Positions 5,625 through 13,731 of a stretch of 21,261 nt of DNA are shown here, piece by piece (positions within the stretch are counted from its first letter, which is position 1; the number at the start of each line of letters is the position of its first letter). The stretch is from a virus. The stretch covers positions 1 to 21,261 of IMG/VR virus record IMGVR_UViG_3300013102_000083; one strand, given 5' to 3'. Made by a program: the position numbers and the translations under genes. A model generated the notes under the pieces. It worked only from the letters and a program-made list of their open reading frames with translations, did not search any database and had not been told where the DNA came from.

Positions 5625-7202
5625 ATGCCCACCGAGAAGTCCACCGTCGCAGGTCCGCAGGTCGACTATGTCCTGCCCGAAGTCATCAGCGCGATCCCAC
5701 TGTGGGCCACGGTGCGAGACTGCGTGGATGGTCAAGCGGCTATCAAGGCCAAGGGGACGACCTACCTCCCCATGCCGAACGTCGAGGACCAGTCCCCTGA
5801 GAACGTGGCCCGATACTCCGCCTACCAGACGCGCGGAATATTCGCGAACTTCACGGCGCGCACGTTGCAGGGCATGACCGGCACGGTGTTCAGCAAGGAC
5901 GCCGAGGCGACGCTCCCGAAGGAGCTCGAGATCATGCACGAGGATATCGACGGCGGCAGCGTCACGATGGACCAGCAGGCCAAGAAGGTCCTGAGCGACG
6001 TGATCTCCGTTGGCCGGTGTGGACTTTTGTCGGACTACCCGCCGGTCGACGGCAGGGTCAGCCGTCAGCAGGTCATCAGAGGCGAGATTCGGCCCACCAT
6101 CCAGTTCTACTTCGCCGAGAACATCATCAACTGGCGCACCACGATCATCAAGGGGCTGCGGAAGCTCACGCTGGTGGTACTGGCGGAGTCGAACACGGTT
6201 CGGGACGATGGCTTCAAGATAGAGACCGAGCGTCAGTACCGGGTGCTGCGCTTGACGAACGGCGTCTATACGACCCAGACTTACCAGAAGTCCACGACTG
6301 GCGTGTGGACCTCCACCGACCTTCGTACTCCGACGCAGGCCAGCGGGAAGCCGTTCGACTACATCCCGTTTGAGTTCATCGGCTCGGACAACAACGATCC
6401 GGGCATCGACTCGATCCCGCTGCTGGATCTGGCCAACCTGAACATCGGCCACTACCGGAATTCCTGCGACTTCGAAGAAATGGTGTTCCTGCTGGGCCAG
6501 CCCACGCCGATCTTCACTGGCTTGACCAAGGATTGGGTCGACACCGTCCTGGATGGCCGCATCGTCCTGGGCTCTAACGTCGCCGTCAGCTTGCCCGAGG
6601 GCGCGGCGGCGCAACTCCTGCAGATCACCGAGTCGGCGCTCGCGCTGGAGGCTATGGAACACAAGGAGCGTCAGGCCGTGGCGCTGGGTGCGAGACTGGT
6701 CCAGCAGCAGACCGTCCAACGAACCGCGACCGAGGCGGGTATGGAGGAGGCCAGCGAGACCTCCCTGCTGCTGTCGTCGGCCAAGAACGTCAACTCGGCC
6801 TACAAGAATGCGCTGAAGTCCGCTGCGCTGTTCGCCGGGGCCGCAGTGACCGATGACATCGGCTACGAACTCAACACTGACTTCGACATCCTGCGCCTCG
6901 ACTCGCCCGGTCGCGCGCAGCTCCTGGCAGAGTGGCAGCGTGGCGCGCTCACGTTCAGTGAGTACCGCAGCATCCTGCGTCGCGCGGGCGTGGCAACGCT
7001 GGACGACGCGCAGGCTCAGGCAGAGCTCGACGCGGAGGCGCAGCGCAACATGGAGAACATGGGCCTCAACCCGAACGTCCAGAACGATGGCGTCACGCCG
7101 GTTGACAAGAATGCTCCGCCCAACGCCGCCAATTCTCCTCTTGGTAGGGCAGTCCGTGGCACCGCCGCGCGCAAGGCCGCCAAGAAGGCGCTGAAGCAAT
7201 GA
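5625..7202 (+). CDS. Portal protein, DUF4055 type
   Basis: The 525-residue protein matches the DUF4055 group of phage portals in its N-terminal pattern (LPEVISAIPLWATVRDCVDG, then a conserved YLPMPN about 25 residues on), its length and its place between the large terminase and a gpF-like head protein. Portals form the dodecameric ring at the unique head vertex through which DNA enters and to which the neck attaches. The family call is from memory of its N-terminal pattern and gene order. An AGGAGTAA ribosome binding site lies just ahead of the ATG, and the stop overlaps the next start by four bases. The C-terminus is rich in Asn, Pro and basic residues and is probably flexible. Confidence 0.85.
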   Translation: MPTEKSTVAGPQVDYVLPEVISAIPLWATVRDCVDGQAAIKAKGTTYLPMPNVEDQSPENVARYSAYQTRGIFANFTARTLQGMTGTVFSKDAEATLPKELEIMHEDIDGGSVTMDQQAKKVLSDVISVGRCGLLSDYPPVDGRVSRQQVIRGEIRPTIQFYFAENIINWRTTIIKGLRKLTLVVLAESNTVRDDGFKIETERQYRVLRLTNGVYTTQTYQKSTTGVWTSTDLRTPTQASGKPFDYIPFEFIGSDNNDPGIDSIPLLDLANLNIGHYRNSCDFEEMVFLLGQPTPIFTGLTKDWVDTVLDGRIVLGSNVAVSLPEGAAAQLLQITESALALEAMEHKERQAVALGARLVQQQTVQRTATEAGMEEASETSLLLSSAKNVNSAYKNALKSAALFAGAAVTDDIGYELNTDFDILRLDSPGRAQLLAEWQRGALTFSEYRSILRRAGVATLDDAQAQAELDAEAQRNMENMGLNPNVQNDGVTPVDKNAPPNAANSPLGRAVRGTAARKAAKKALKQ

Positions 7203-8248
7203 GTAAGACACTCCAAGACATTGCGACCCGCTTTCAGGTTCTCCTGGAGCGGCTCAAGAGCGGCGAAGTCAAGGATTTCCAGAACGTTCTCGACGCCATC
7301 GAGAACGAGGTCACCAAGGAACTTGCCAGCGGCGAACTGACGCGCCTGAACAAAGCTCAGATCGACAAGCTGATCCTGCGCGTTCGGTCCAACAACGTGG
7401 AGGCGATGAACACGGCGGTCGACGACTTCATTGCTCGCCTCAAGGATATCTCGAAGTACTCCTATGATTTCGAGAACGAGGCGCTCAAGGATATCATCGC
7501 CGCCATCGTAGTCAAGAAGGCCACGCCAGCCAATCTATGGACCAGCGTTGTGGAGCGGCCCATGTCCGCCACCGGCGAGATACTGGTCCCGTGGATTCGC
7601 CGCTTGACGACCAGTGAGCTCCTGGCCGTCGAGGGTCTTCTGCGCCGGGGCTATGCCGAGAACTGGTCGAACCGCCAGATCACGCAGGCGCTACGCGGCA
7701 CGCGGGCCAATCGCTTCACGGATGGGCTGCTGATTCGCATGGGCCGCCAGAACGCGACCATCGTCCGCACCGCCATCCAGCACGTCAACTCAGTCGCGCG
7801 CCAGCGGGTCTGGGAAAACAACGACGACATCATCGAGGGATACAAGTGGGTATCAACTCTGGACAATCGGACTTCCGAACAATGCCGCGCGCTCGACGGC
7901 AAGGTCTTCAAAATTGGTCAGGGGCCGCTTCCGCCCATCCACCCAAACTGCCGGTCAACTACCGTTGCACAGATCAGCAGCGACTTCGACTTCCTCGACA
8001 AGGGAGCGACGAGGGCCGCAATGGGCGGACCCGTCTCCTCATCCGAGACTTACTACGAATGGTTGAAAAGCCAAAGCGCTGAGTTCCAAGATAGCGTGAT
8101 CGGCCCTACACGCGGCGCGCTGCTGCGCAACGGTGGCCTAAGTGCGGCAGAATTCGCTAGGCTGTCACTGAATTCTCTGTTCGAGCCTCTCACGCTCGAC
8201 GAGATGCGGAAACTCGCTCCTCTTGCATTCCGCAGGGCGGGCGTCTAA
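7199..8248 (+). CDS. Head morphogenesis protein, Mu gpF / SPP1 gp7-like
   Basis: A 349-residue minor head protein. The diagnostic stretch is residues about 217-252: YKWVSTLDNRTSEQCRALDG followed by PPIHPNCR. It contains the conserved W, D-x-R-T, C229, H248, C251 and R252 of the Mu gpF family, with a cysteine/histidine arrangement suggesting a bound metal. Family members attach to the portal inside the prohead and some are ejected with the DNA. Residues 1-110 are mainly helical. The ATG overlaps the portal stop codon (ATGA). A 48-base gap with two small hairpins separates it from the scaffold gene. Confidence 0.88.
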   Translation: MSKTLQDIATRFQVLLERLKSGEVKDFQNVLDAIENEVTKELASGELTRLNKAQIDKLILRVRSNNVEAMNTAVDDFIARLKDISKYSYDFENEALKDIIAAIVVKKATPANLWTSVVERPMSATGEILVPWIRRLTTSELLAVEGLLRRGYAENWSNRQITQALRGTRANRFTDGLLIRMGRQNATIVRTAIQHVNSVARQRVWENNDDIIEGYKWVSTLDNRTSEQCRALDGKVFKIGQGPLPPIHPNCRSTTVAQISSDFDFLDKGATRAAMGGPVSSSETYYEWLKSQSAEFQDSVIGPTRGALLRNGGLSAAEFARLSLNSLFEPLTLDEMRKLAPLAFRRAGV

Positions 8249-8249
8249 C

Positions 8250-8289
8250 GGGGCGGTGCCCCAACATCAACGAGCCGGTGGCTCAGGAG
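8250..8289 (+). promoter_or_regulatory. Two adjacent GGT-loop hairpins leading into the scaffold ribosome binding site
   Basis: GGGGC-GGT-GCCCC (8250-8262) and GAGCC-GGT-GGCTC (8272-8284) are two five-pair hairpins with the same three-base loop. The second runs straight into the AGGAG (8285-8289) that serves the scaffold start at 8297. There is no T run, so they are not terminators. They may mark RNA processing or tune translation of the abundant scaffold and capsid proteins. Confidence 0.4.
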
Positions 8290-8296
8290 AAATACC

Positions 8297-9040
8297 ATGC
8301 TTAAGAAGATCCTCGACAAGACCGCCTTTTCGGCACTCCACGAAGAACTGCAGAAGCTCTACAAGGTCGGCGATGACGGCAAGTATCACCTGCTGGTCGA
8401 AGACGACGACGGTGCGGAGCTGAAGCGTGCCAAGGACCACGAAGTCGGTCTCCGCAAGATCGCCGAGCAGGAGCGTGACGCTGCCCGTGCCGAGCTTGCA
8501 ACGGCCCAGGAGCAGGTGACCACGCTGACGGCAGCGCAGGGAACGAGCGTCCAGCAACTGCGCGAGCAGCTGACGGCGGAGCACACCCGCCTGATGAGCG
8601 AGGCCAACAAGAAGCACGAGAAAGAAGTGCAGGGCCTCAACGCCGCGATCAAGAAGACCTTCGTGGACGGCGTCGCTTCGGGGATCGCCAAGGACATCGC
8701 TGTCGATGACGGAGCGGCCGAACTCCTGACCGAAGTCCTGCGCAAGAGGCTGACCGTCGAGATCGTCAACGGCGAGCCGCTCACCCGTGTTCTTTCGCCC
8801 ACCGGCGAGGCATCGACCATGACGCCCGACGAGCTGAAGAACGAATACTTTACAAATGAAAAATATGCAGGCATAATGCGCGCGTCTGATGCCTCCGGCG
8901 GCGGTGCCACGGGAGGAAAGAAGGGAAGCGGTGCTTCCAAGCCGTTCGCTGAATGGGGCGACGCAGAGCGAGGCGCTCTCGCGAAGTCCAACCCGGCTGA
9001 GTTCCAGCGTCTGGTAGACCTGGAAAAAGCTGGAGCGTAA
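8297..9040 (+). CDS. Capsid scaffolding protein
   Basis: A 247-residue, highly charged protein lying immediately before the major capsid gene. Residues about 45-120 form a long predicted coiled coil, rich in Glu, Lys, Gln and Ala with heptad spacing (RKIAEQERDAARAELATAQEQ and onward). The C-terminal quarter has a glycine-rich linker (about 197-215) and then a short helical tail ending in VDLEKAGA. This is the architecture of assembly scaffolds, which line the inside of the prohead and bind the coat through the C-terminus. No protease motif is present, so scaffold removal would be by exit or by another enzyme. AGGAG lies eight bases before the ATG. Confidence 0.82.
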   Translation: MLKKILDKTAFSALHEELQKLYKVGDDGKYHLLVEDDDGAELKRAKDHEVGLRKIAEQERDAARAELATAQEQVTTLTAAQGTSVQQLREQLTAEHTRLMSEANKKHEKEVQGLNAAIKKTFVDGVASGIAKDIAVDDGAAELLTEVLRKRLTVEIVNGEPLTRVLSPTGEASTMTPDELKNEYFTNEKYAGIMRASDASGGGATGGKKGSGASKPFAEWGDAERGALAKSNPAEFQRLVDLEKAGA

Positions 9041-9073
9041 TCCCACCCACACCGCCAACTCTCGGAGCTTGTC

Positions 9074-10102
9074 ATGCCCTTCACGACTCTCGCCGACGTC
9101 TGGATCCCGGAAGTCTTCGCATCGTATCAGACCAATGATCCGGTGGAATCGACCGACTTCATCCAGTCCGGCATCGCCGTTGCATCCCCCGCCTTCCAGG
9201 ACCTCGCCAATGGCGCAGGCCGCATCACCACGATGCCGTTCTGGAATCCCCTCGACGCGTCCATCGAGCCGAACTACTCCAACGACGTCTACACGGACAT
9301 CGCCGAGCCGCAGAAGGTCAACACGGGCGAGATGGTTGCCCGTATCAGCGACCTGAACGAAGGTTGGAACTCCCCCGACCTCGTCACGCAGCTTTCCGGC
9401 CGTGATCCGCTGAAGATGGTCGCCCAGACCGTCGACACCTACTGGCAGGAGCAGTTCCAGCGCCGCGCCATCGCCACCGCCATCGGCGTCTACAATGACA
9501 ACGTCGCGGCGAACGCCGGTGACATGGTCGTGGACATCTCGGCCGCTGGCGCACCCGGCACCGTGACCGACGCCAACCGCATCAGCTCGGACGTGTTCAT
9601 CCGCGCTGCGTTCACGATGGGTGACCGCTACAAGAACATCGGCGCGGTCGCCATGCACTCCGTGGTCCTGCAGAAGCTGGTGTCGGAAGACCAGATCGTC
9701 TACACCCGTCCGTCGGGTGGACTCCTGGACGTCCCGACCTACCTCGGCAAGCGCGTGATCGTGGACGACGGAATGCCCATCGTCGGCGGCAACGGAACGA
9801 CCGTGGCCTTCAAGTATCTCGTGATCGCCTTCGCGGCGGGCGCGTTCGGATACGGCCGGGGTCAGGCGAAGGTCCCGCAGGAATTCCAGCGCGCGGCTGA
9901 CCGTGCCAACGGCGGCGGCACCGAGACGCTGTGGATCCGCAAGCGGTGGATCATCCATCCGTTCGGCTACTCGTTCAACTCGACGGTGATCACCGGCCCC
10001 GGCCTGTCCCCGACGTGGGCGGACCTCAAGGACGCGACCAACTGGACGCGTATCGCGAGCCGCAAGAACGTCCCGATGGCCTTCATGGTCGTCAACGCCT
10101 AA
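9074..10102 (+). CDS. Major capsid protein
   Basis: The 342-residue protein is the likely HK97-fold coat subunit. It follows the scaffold, as expected, and contains coat-like elements: an N-terminal arm, TYWQEQFQRRAIATAIGVYNDN (131-152; shown as TYWQEQFQRR and AIATAIGVYNDN) resembling the spine helix, AMHSVVLQKL as in many coat proteins, and a C-terminal domain with YLGKRVIVDDGMP. No N-terminal delta domain longer than about 40 residues is apparent, fitting a separate scaffold. The ribosome binding site is CGGAG at 9063-9067. The gene is followed by a GC-rich hairpin. The exact coat subfamily cannot be named with certainty. Confidence 0.87.
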   Translation: MPFTTLADVWIPEVFASYQTNDPVESTDFIQSGIAVASPAFQDLANGAGRITTMPFWNPLDASIEPNYSNDVYTDIAEPQKVNTGEMVARISDLNEGWNSPDLVTQLSGRDPLKMVAQTVDTYWQEQFQRRAIATAIGVYNDNVAANAGDMVVDISAAGAPGTVTDANRISSDVFIRAAFTMGDRYKNIGAVAMHSVVLQKLVSEDQIVYTRPSGGLLDVPTYLGKRVIVDDGMPIVGGNGTTVAFKYLVIAFAAGAFGYGRGQAKVPQEFQRAADRANGGGTETLWIRKRWIIHPFGYSFNSTVITGPGLSPTWADLKDATNWTRIASRKNVPMAFMVVNA

Positions 10103-10110
10103 CCGAAGCG

Positions 10111-10134
10111 CCCCGCCGCCGTAAGAGGGCGGGG
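10111..10134 (+). terminator. GC-rich hairpin after the major capsid gene
   Basis: CCCCGCC (10111-10117) pairs perfectly with GGCGGGG (10128-10134) across a ten-base loop, starting nine bases after the capsid stop. It is followed by TCCTCCTC, not a T run, so it may be a partial terminator or a structure that protects the 3' end of the capsid message. Confidence 0.4.
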
Positions 10135-10187
10135 TCCTCCTCGGGTAAGGTCATCCATCACGCTACAAAGCCAAGAGGAACACGATC

Positions 10188-10541
10188 ATGGCAACTCCCC
10201 GCGAAACGCGCCCGCCGAAGGATGGAGAGGGCGGCAACATGGGCCGCAAGAACGGTGGCGATGAAAACCCCGGTGCCATCACCGGCGGTGCACCGATCTC
10301 CGGCAAGAAGCCCGATGGCTCCGTCGAGAAGCCGAGCCGTGAAACGGCCCGCGCCAATGCGATGAAGGCGCCGACGGACAACGGCGACCGCGAAGCAATC
10401 CCGTCCGCGAAGCTGGACAAGGTCTACACCGCCGATTCCAAGGCACGGTGGGGCGATGACCAGCCGACCTTCGCCGACCTCCAGAAGGAGCGCGGCAAGA
10501 TCCAGGCCAGCATCGACAAGAAGGCCGCCAAGGAAGACTGA
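10188..10541 (+). CDS. Small hydrophilic protein between capsid and neck genes
   Basis: A 117-residue protein dominated by Gly, Lys, Pro, Asp and Asn in its first 80 residues, so probably disordered, with a short helical tail (TFADLQKERGKIQASIDKKAAKED, residues 94-117; only the start TFADLQKERGKI is quoted as the clearest helix). No known motif is seen. Its place directly after the major capsid gene, with its own AGAGGAA ribosome binding site and flanked by a hairpin on each side, would suit a head-associated or head-completion protein made in step with the coat. It is not recognisable as a decoration protein by fold. Function is inferred from position only. Confidence 0.6.
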   Translation: MATPRETRPPKDGEGGNMGRKNGGDENPGAITGGAPISGKKPDGSVEKPSRETARANAMKAPTDNGDREAIPSAKLDKVYTADSKARWGDDQPTFADLQKERGKIQASIDKKAAKED

Positions 10542-10575
10542 TTTACGTTCCACCCCGTAAGCCGTGTTGAACGTG

Positions 10576-10605
10576 CCCCGGCTTGCTCATGCAGGCCGGG
10601 GTTTT
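10576..10605 (+). terminator. Intrinsic terminator closing the head module
   Basis: The left arm 10576-10586 pairs with the right arm 10591-10601 over 11 pairs (seven GC pairs at the base, one G-U) around a TCAT loop, and is followed at once by TTTT (10602-10605). This is a textbook factor-independent terminator. It separates the capsid genes from the neck and tail genes. Since no strong promoter is obvious after it, downstream expression probably relies on read-through, which would lower tail gene expression relative to capsid. Confidence 0.82.
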
Positions 10606-10624
10606 CACTAAGTAAGGAACCGTC

Positions 10625-11128
10625 ATGGCCCTTGTCAAAGAAACCGGCGCAGGCGTGCCGAACGCCAACACCTATGCGGACGACGCCGATTTCACGGCGT
10701 GGGCCGAGGCTCGCGGGATTACCATCCCGGCCACGGTCGATGATCGCGAGAAGCTTCTGGTCCGGGCGATGGATTATCTCGAGACCCTAGGGTCGAGATA
10801 TCTCGGGTACAGACCCCAAGGCCAGGTCTTGCAATGGCCCCGGACGAACGTCACCCTGTACGGGTATGACTTTCCGACCGACAGCATTCCCCCGGAGCTC
10901 GTGAAGGCGCAGGTGGTCATCGCCGCTGCCGCCCAGACAATCGAGCTCTTCCCCAACGCTTCCGGCATGGCCCGCGTGGCGACTCACACCACCGTCGGTC
11001 CCATCACCATCGAGTACTCCTCGGCTGATGCCGAGCGCAGTCTCCGGCCGATCATCACGCAAGCCAATGCTCTGCTGCAAGTCCTCTTCGGGACCAGCGC
11101 GGGGCAACTGCGAGTGATCCGCGGATGA
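10625..11128 (+). CDS. Head-tail adaptor, DnaT-like
   Basis: A 167-residue protein whose N-terminus (NANTYADDADFTAWAEARG, then a run of helices with YLETLGSRYLGYRPQGQVLQWPR) matches the group annotated as DnaT-like single-stranded DNA binding proteins in phage structural clusters. In this gene position the group acts as the head-tail connector that docks under the portal; a real DNA-binding role is not implied. AAGGAA at 10613-10618 serves the ATG, and the gene is the first after the strong terminator. The stop overlaps the following start by four bases. Confidence 0.75.
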   Translation: MALVKETGAGVPNANTYADDADFTAWAEARGITIPATVDDREKLLVRAMDYLETLGSRYLGYRPQGQVLQWPRTNVTLYGYDFPTDSIPPELVKAQVVIAAAAQTIELFPNASGMARVATHTTVGPITIEYSSADAERSLRPIITQANALLQVLFGTSAGQLRVIRG

Positions 11129-11502
11129 GCGCCATCGACTACGCCGCCATCGCAGCTGAGGCCACGCAGGTCATCAAGGATGCTGGCAGCGTGCTGACTC
11201 TGGTGTCGACCGATGGCACTGACGTCTACGACCCTGTCACTGGCACGTCGACTCCGGCTGATCCTGGTGCCGAGACGCCATTCAACGGCGTCATGCTCAA
11301 TATCGACCAGAAGTACGCCCAGACGATTGGCACGCAGAACATCGAGCTCCAGGATCAGCTGATCTACATGGAGCCGAGCGTGGCCGTGCCGACCATCGGT
11401 GACAAGGTCCTGATCGCTGGCGAGACATGGGCGGTTGTCAACGTCGTCGTTATCTCACCCGCTGGCATCCCCGTGCTATTCATCCTGCAGGTGCGGCCGT
11501 GA
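11125..11502 (+). CDS. Head-closure / head-tail joining candidate
   Basis: A 125-residue protein with a helical N-terminus (about 1-22) and a beta-rich remainder, including GDKVLIAGETWAVVNVVVISPAG (93-115; quoted in part as GDKVLIAGETWAVVNV). This strand pattern is common in head-closure proteins of the HK97/SPP1 gp16 type, which form the ring between adaptor and tail. I see no exact family motif, so the call rests on fold pattern, size and its place between the adaptor and the gp10-like protein. It overlaps both neighbours by four bases (ATGA at the front, GTGA at the back), indicating coupled translation. Confidence 0.6.
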   Translation: MSAIDYAAIAAEATQVIKDAGSVLTLVSTDGTDVYDPVTGTSTPADPGAETPFNGVMLNIDQKYAQTIGTQNIELQDQLIYMEPSVAVPTIGDKVLIAGETWAVVNVVVISPAGIPVLFILQVRP

Positions 11503-11933
11503 GCGACGATCTCACCCTCGACTTCGGAAGGGACGTCGCCGCGTTCGCTGCAAAGACGAATCGGTCGATTGCGGAGGCGCATCGTCTCGTGTCGATTAAG
11601 CTGTTCAGCTCCATCATCCAGGATACGCCGGTCGACACCGGCGAGGCCGTGGGCGGCTGGATTCCGTCGATGGGGGAGCCAGTTAACGGGAAATCTGGCC
11701 GCCTAGGGCCGATTCCAGAGGGCGAACTGGCAGCAGCGGTGCGGGCCTTGCCGAGCAAGGTCGCATATCTGTCAAACAGCGTCGGCCATATCGATCTGCT
11801 GGAGTATGGCACGGCCAGCTACGGATTCTCGCCCAAGGCCCCTGAGGGCATGGTGCGGAGGAACATCGTGCGCTTCCGCCAGCTATTTCACGAGGCTTGG
11901 TTGGAAGCCCAGCAGGAGGCCAAGAAGTCATGA
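11499..11933 (+). CDS. Tail-completion protein, HK97 gp10-like
   Basis: The GTG at 11499 is chosen because it forms a GTGA overlap with the previous stop; an in-frame start at 11427 would overlap 76 bases. The 144-residue product carries the hallmark DTPVDTGEAVGGW (about 46-58), matching the PVDTG...W pattern of HK97 gp10 family neck and tail-completion proteins, and a helical start typical of the group. The C-terminal helix (MVRRNIVRFRQLFHEAWLEAQ, about 117-137) also fits. The protein probably sits at the top of the tail tube where it joins the head. The next gene starts inside its stop codon. Confidence 0.78.
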   Translation: MSDDLTLDFGRDVAAFAAKTNRSIAEAHRLVSIKLFSSIIQDTPVDTGEAVGGWIPSMGEPVNGKSGRLGPIPEGELAAAVRALPSKVAYLSNSVGHIDLLEYGTASYGFSPKAPEGMVRRNIVRFRQLFHEAWLEAQQEAKKS

Positions 11934-12358
11934 GCATGCTCGACGTCAACGCTGCGTTGGTGCAGGCGTACCGGGACATGGGCTTCAGTCTGCCCACCGG
12001 GTACGAAACCCGAGACTTCGCGCCACCGGCGAACTCCGCATGGGCCGCCGTGTTCAACATGCCCGCCTCCCGCAGCCCCGACACAATGGGTGACGGCGGC
12101 GACGATCTGTACAGCGGCCTGATGCAGATCGACTTCCACTCGGTGCAAAACTCTGGCACCGCCATTCTTTTGAACTACGCGGACAGCGTGGTCAATTTCC
12201 TGCCCGCTGGTAAGCGGGTGTCGTACAACGGACAGGATGTCCGGATTCGTCGTGTCGTCCCATCGCCGATCAGGAAGACCGAAGGTGGTTCAGGGTACGT
12301 TATCTCACTTTCCGTGTATTGGGAAGCGTGGATCGCACGCCCGGTCATTGGCCCATAA
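11930..12358 (+). CDS. Tail terminator protein
   Basis: Start at the ATGA overlap (11930); a second ATG two codons later is also possible. The 142-residue product resembles the phage tail-terminator group (DUF4128-like, functionally like lambda gpU): a helical start (LDVNAALVQAYRDMGF), then LMQIDFHS, a helix over ILLNYADSVVNFLPAGKRVSYNG, and final beta strands with SGYVISLSVYWEAW. Such proteins form a hexameric ring that stops tail-tube growth and receives the head. Position just before the tube gene agrees. Family call is by pattern and order. A 16-base gap with AGGAG leads to the tail tube gene. Confidence 0.7.
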   Translation: MSMLDVNAALVQAYRDMGFSLPTGYETRDFAPPANSAWAAVFNMPASRSPDTMGDGGDDLYSGLMQIDFHSVQNSGTAILLNYADSVVNFLPAGKRVSYNGQDVRIRRVVPSPIRKTEGGSGYVISLSVYWEAWIARPVIGP

Positions 12359-12374
12359 CTGCTAGGAGATCGTC

Positions 12375-13280
12375 ATGCCGCAGGCATCTGGTTCGCGTCA
12401 CAGCATGGGATACGTCCTGGAGACCGTGTACGGCACGACTCCGGCGACGCCCGCCTTCAAGGCAATCCGCCACAACTCCACTTCGCTCAACATGGGCAAG
12501 AATGCGTTCCAGTCGGGCGAGCTTCGCTCCGACCGGCAGATCGCAGACTTCCGGATGGGCACAACCTCCGTCGCCGGCAACTTCGTCGGTGAGCTGTCGA
12601 AGGACTCCTACGACGACTGGCTGGAAGCCGCGCTCGGTGGAACCTGGACGACCAACGTCCTCAAGACTGGCTTGCTCCGCAAGAGTTTCACCATCGAGCG
12701 CAAGTTCGGTGACATCGGACAATACTTCCGCTACACCGGCATGGAAGTCGATACCTTCCAGATCGGCGCGACCACCGGCGGCATCATCGGTGTCACGTTC
12801 GGCCTGATGGGCAAGGGCATGTCCCAGTCTGCGGCGGCCATCGTTGGCGCGACCTATCCGGCGGCGCCGACCACCAGCCCCATGGATGCTCTGACCGGTG
12901 TCCTGCAGGAAGGTGGCGTGACCAACGCGGTCGTCACCGAGGTCACCCTCAACCTGAACAACAACCTCAACCAGCGGTACGTCATCGGTTCGCCCGATTC
13001 GCTGGAGCCGAGCATCGGCCGGAGCAACGTGACCGGCACGATGACGGCCTTCTTCGAAGACGCCACGCTCTACGGCAAGTTCCTCACGAACACCAACTCG
13101 TCGCTTTCCTTCACCGCCAGCGACGGGACCAACAGCTTCGTCTTCCTGGTGCCGAAGCTGAAGTACACCGGCGGTGATGTCCCGGTTTCCGGTGAAGGTC
13201 CGGTGTCGATCTCGATGCCGTTCCAGGGTCTGTACGACTCGGTCACCGGCACGAACCTCCAGATCACAAGGGCTCCATAA
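12375..13280 (+). CDS. Major tail tube protein
   Basis: A 301-residue protein that matches the large phage tail-tube family by its opening (SRHSMGYVLETVYGTTPATPAFKAIRHNSTSLNMGKN; a typical YVxETxYGTTPxTP block at 12-26) followed by SGELRSDRQIADFRMGTTSVAGNF, the conserved block of this family. It would polymerise as hexamer rings around the tape measure. A second beta-rich half (about 160-301) ends with VTGTNLQITRAP. AGGAG at 12364-12368 is well placed for the ATG. High expression is expected, and only four bases separate its stop from the chaperone start. Confidence 0.88.
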   Translation: MPQASGSRHSMGYVLETVYGTTPATPAFKAIRHNSTSLNMGKNAFQSGELRSDRQIADFRMGTTSVAGNFVGELSKDSYDDWLEAALGGTWTTNVLKTGLLRKSFTIERKFGDIGQYFRYTGMEVDTFQIGATTGGIIGVTFGLMGKGMSQSAAAIVGATYPAAPTTSPMDALTGVLQEGGVTNAVVTEVTLNLNNNLNQRYVIGSPDSLEPSIGRSNVTGTMTAFFEDATLYGKFLTNTNSSLSFTASDGTNSFVFLVPKLKYTGGDVPVSGEGPVSISMPFQGLYDSVTGTNLQITRAP

Positions 13281-13284
13281 CGTC

Positions 13285-13731
13285 ATGAATACCAAGAACA
13301 CCAAGAGCGCACAGAAGAAGCAGGCTCCTCGCGAGTCGCAGCCTGCTACCGTGGGTGATTCCATGGATCGCTACAAGACCCGTGACAAGGCCAACGTGCC
13401 GAAGCGGGTGTTCCTGTATGACCCCGCCACGAAGGCGAAAACGGAAGACTGGCTGGACGTTCGCTCCAGCTTGTCCGACGATTTCCGCGAGGCTCGTGAC
13501 GAGGCCATGCAGCGAGCGTCGGAGATCGCGCAGATCGCCAACGACGGTGAACGCAAGGAAGCTCTGGACGATTCGCTCCGGGCGATGTACGCTTCCCTGA
13601 TCGCCGCCTGGAGCTTCGACAAGCCCTGCACGGAACAGAACAAGAAGCAGTTCTTGCTCGACGCCCCGCAGATCCGAAACATGGTGATGGCCGTCGCCGA
13701 CGACTCCGAGGCTTTTTTCGCGGGCGCCTAG
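13285..13731 (+). CDS. Tail assembly chaperone, G-like (0 frame)
   Basis: The start at 13285 lies just after the tube gene; an earlier in-frame ATG at 13174 would overlap it by over 100 bases. The 148-residue protein has a basic, disordered N-terminus and a helical body, as expected of tail assembly chaperones like lambda gpG, which coat the tape measure and recruit tube subunits before leaving the virion. Residues near the C-terminus (DDSEAFFAGA) are encoded by GAG GCT TTT TTC, a run suited to -1 slippage; see the next entry. The call rests on size, position between tube and tape measure and the slippery run. Confidence 0.8.
   Translation: MNTKNTKSAQKKQAPRESQPATVGDSMDRYKTRDKANVPKRVFLYDPATKAKTEDWLDVRSSLSDDFREARDEAMQRASEIAQIANDGERKEALDDSLRAMYASLIAAWSFDKPCTEQNKKQFLLDAPQIRNMVMAVADDSEAFFAGA
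13713..13719 (+). other. Programmed -1 frameshift site (TTTTTTC)
   Basis: T TTT TTC fits the X XXY YYZ slippery pattern in the reading frame of the upstream gene (GCT TTT TTC), ten bases before its stop at 13729. Slipping one base back reads CGC GGG CGC CTA GAC and stays open to 14030. This placement is the hallmark of G/GT tail chaperone frameshifting. The stimulating structure downstream was not confirmed by folding. Confidence 0.7.

Noticed and set aside
5103-7211. 702-codon open frame on the minus strand opposite the portal gene
   Set aside because: It mirrors a well-supported portal gene in GC-rich sequence, where antisense frames are often open by codon bias; the translation is rich in Arg, Leu, Val and Gly with no domain pattern.
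8267-9958. 563-codon minus-strand frame opposite the scaffold and capsid genes
   Set aside because: Antisense shadow of two strongly supported genes, no ribosome binding site or recognisable motif, composition typical of reverse-strand translation.
10625-11128. Replication role suggested by the DnaT-like name
   Set aside because: The gene sits in the neck module with four-base overlaps to structural genes; the name reflects a family label and not evidence of DNA replication.
11331-11348. TTGGCACG inside the head-closure gene as a sigma-54 -24 element
   Set aside because: No TTGC follows at the required distance, and it lies within coding sequence.
12348-12364. TTGGCCCATAACTGCTA before the tail tube gene as a fourth sigma-54 box
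   Set aside because: The distance between the GG and GC dinucleotides is one base short and the -24 half deviates; spacing is strict for sigma-54.
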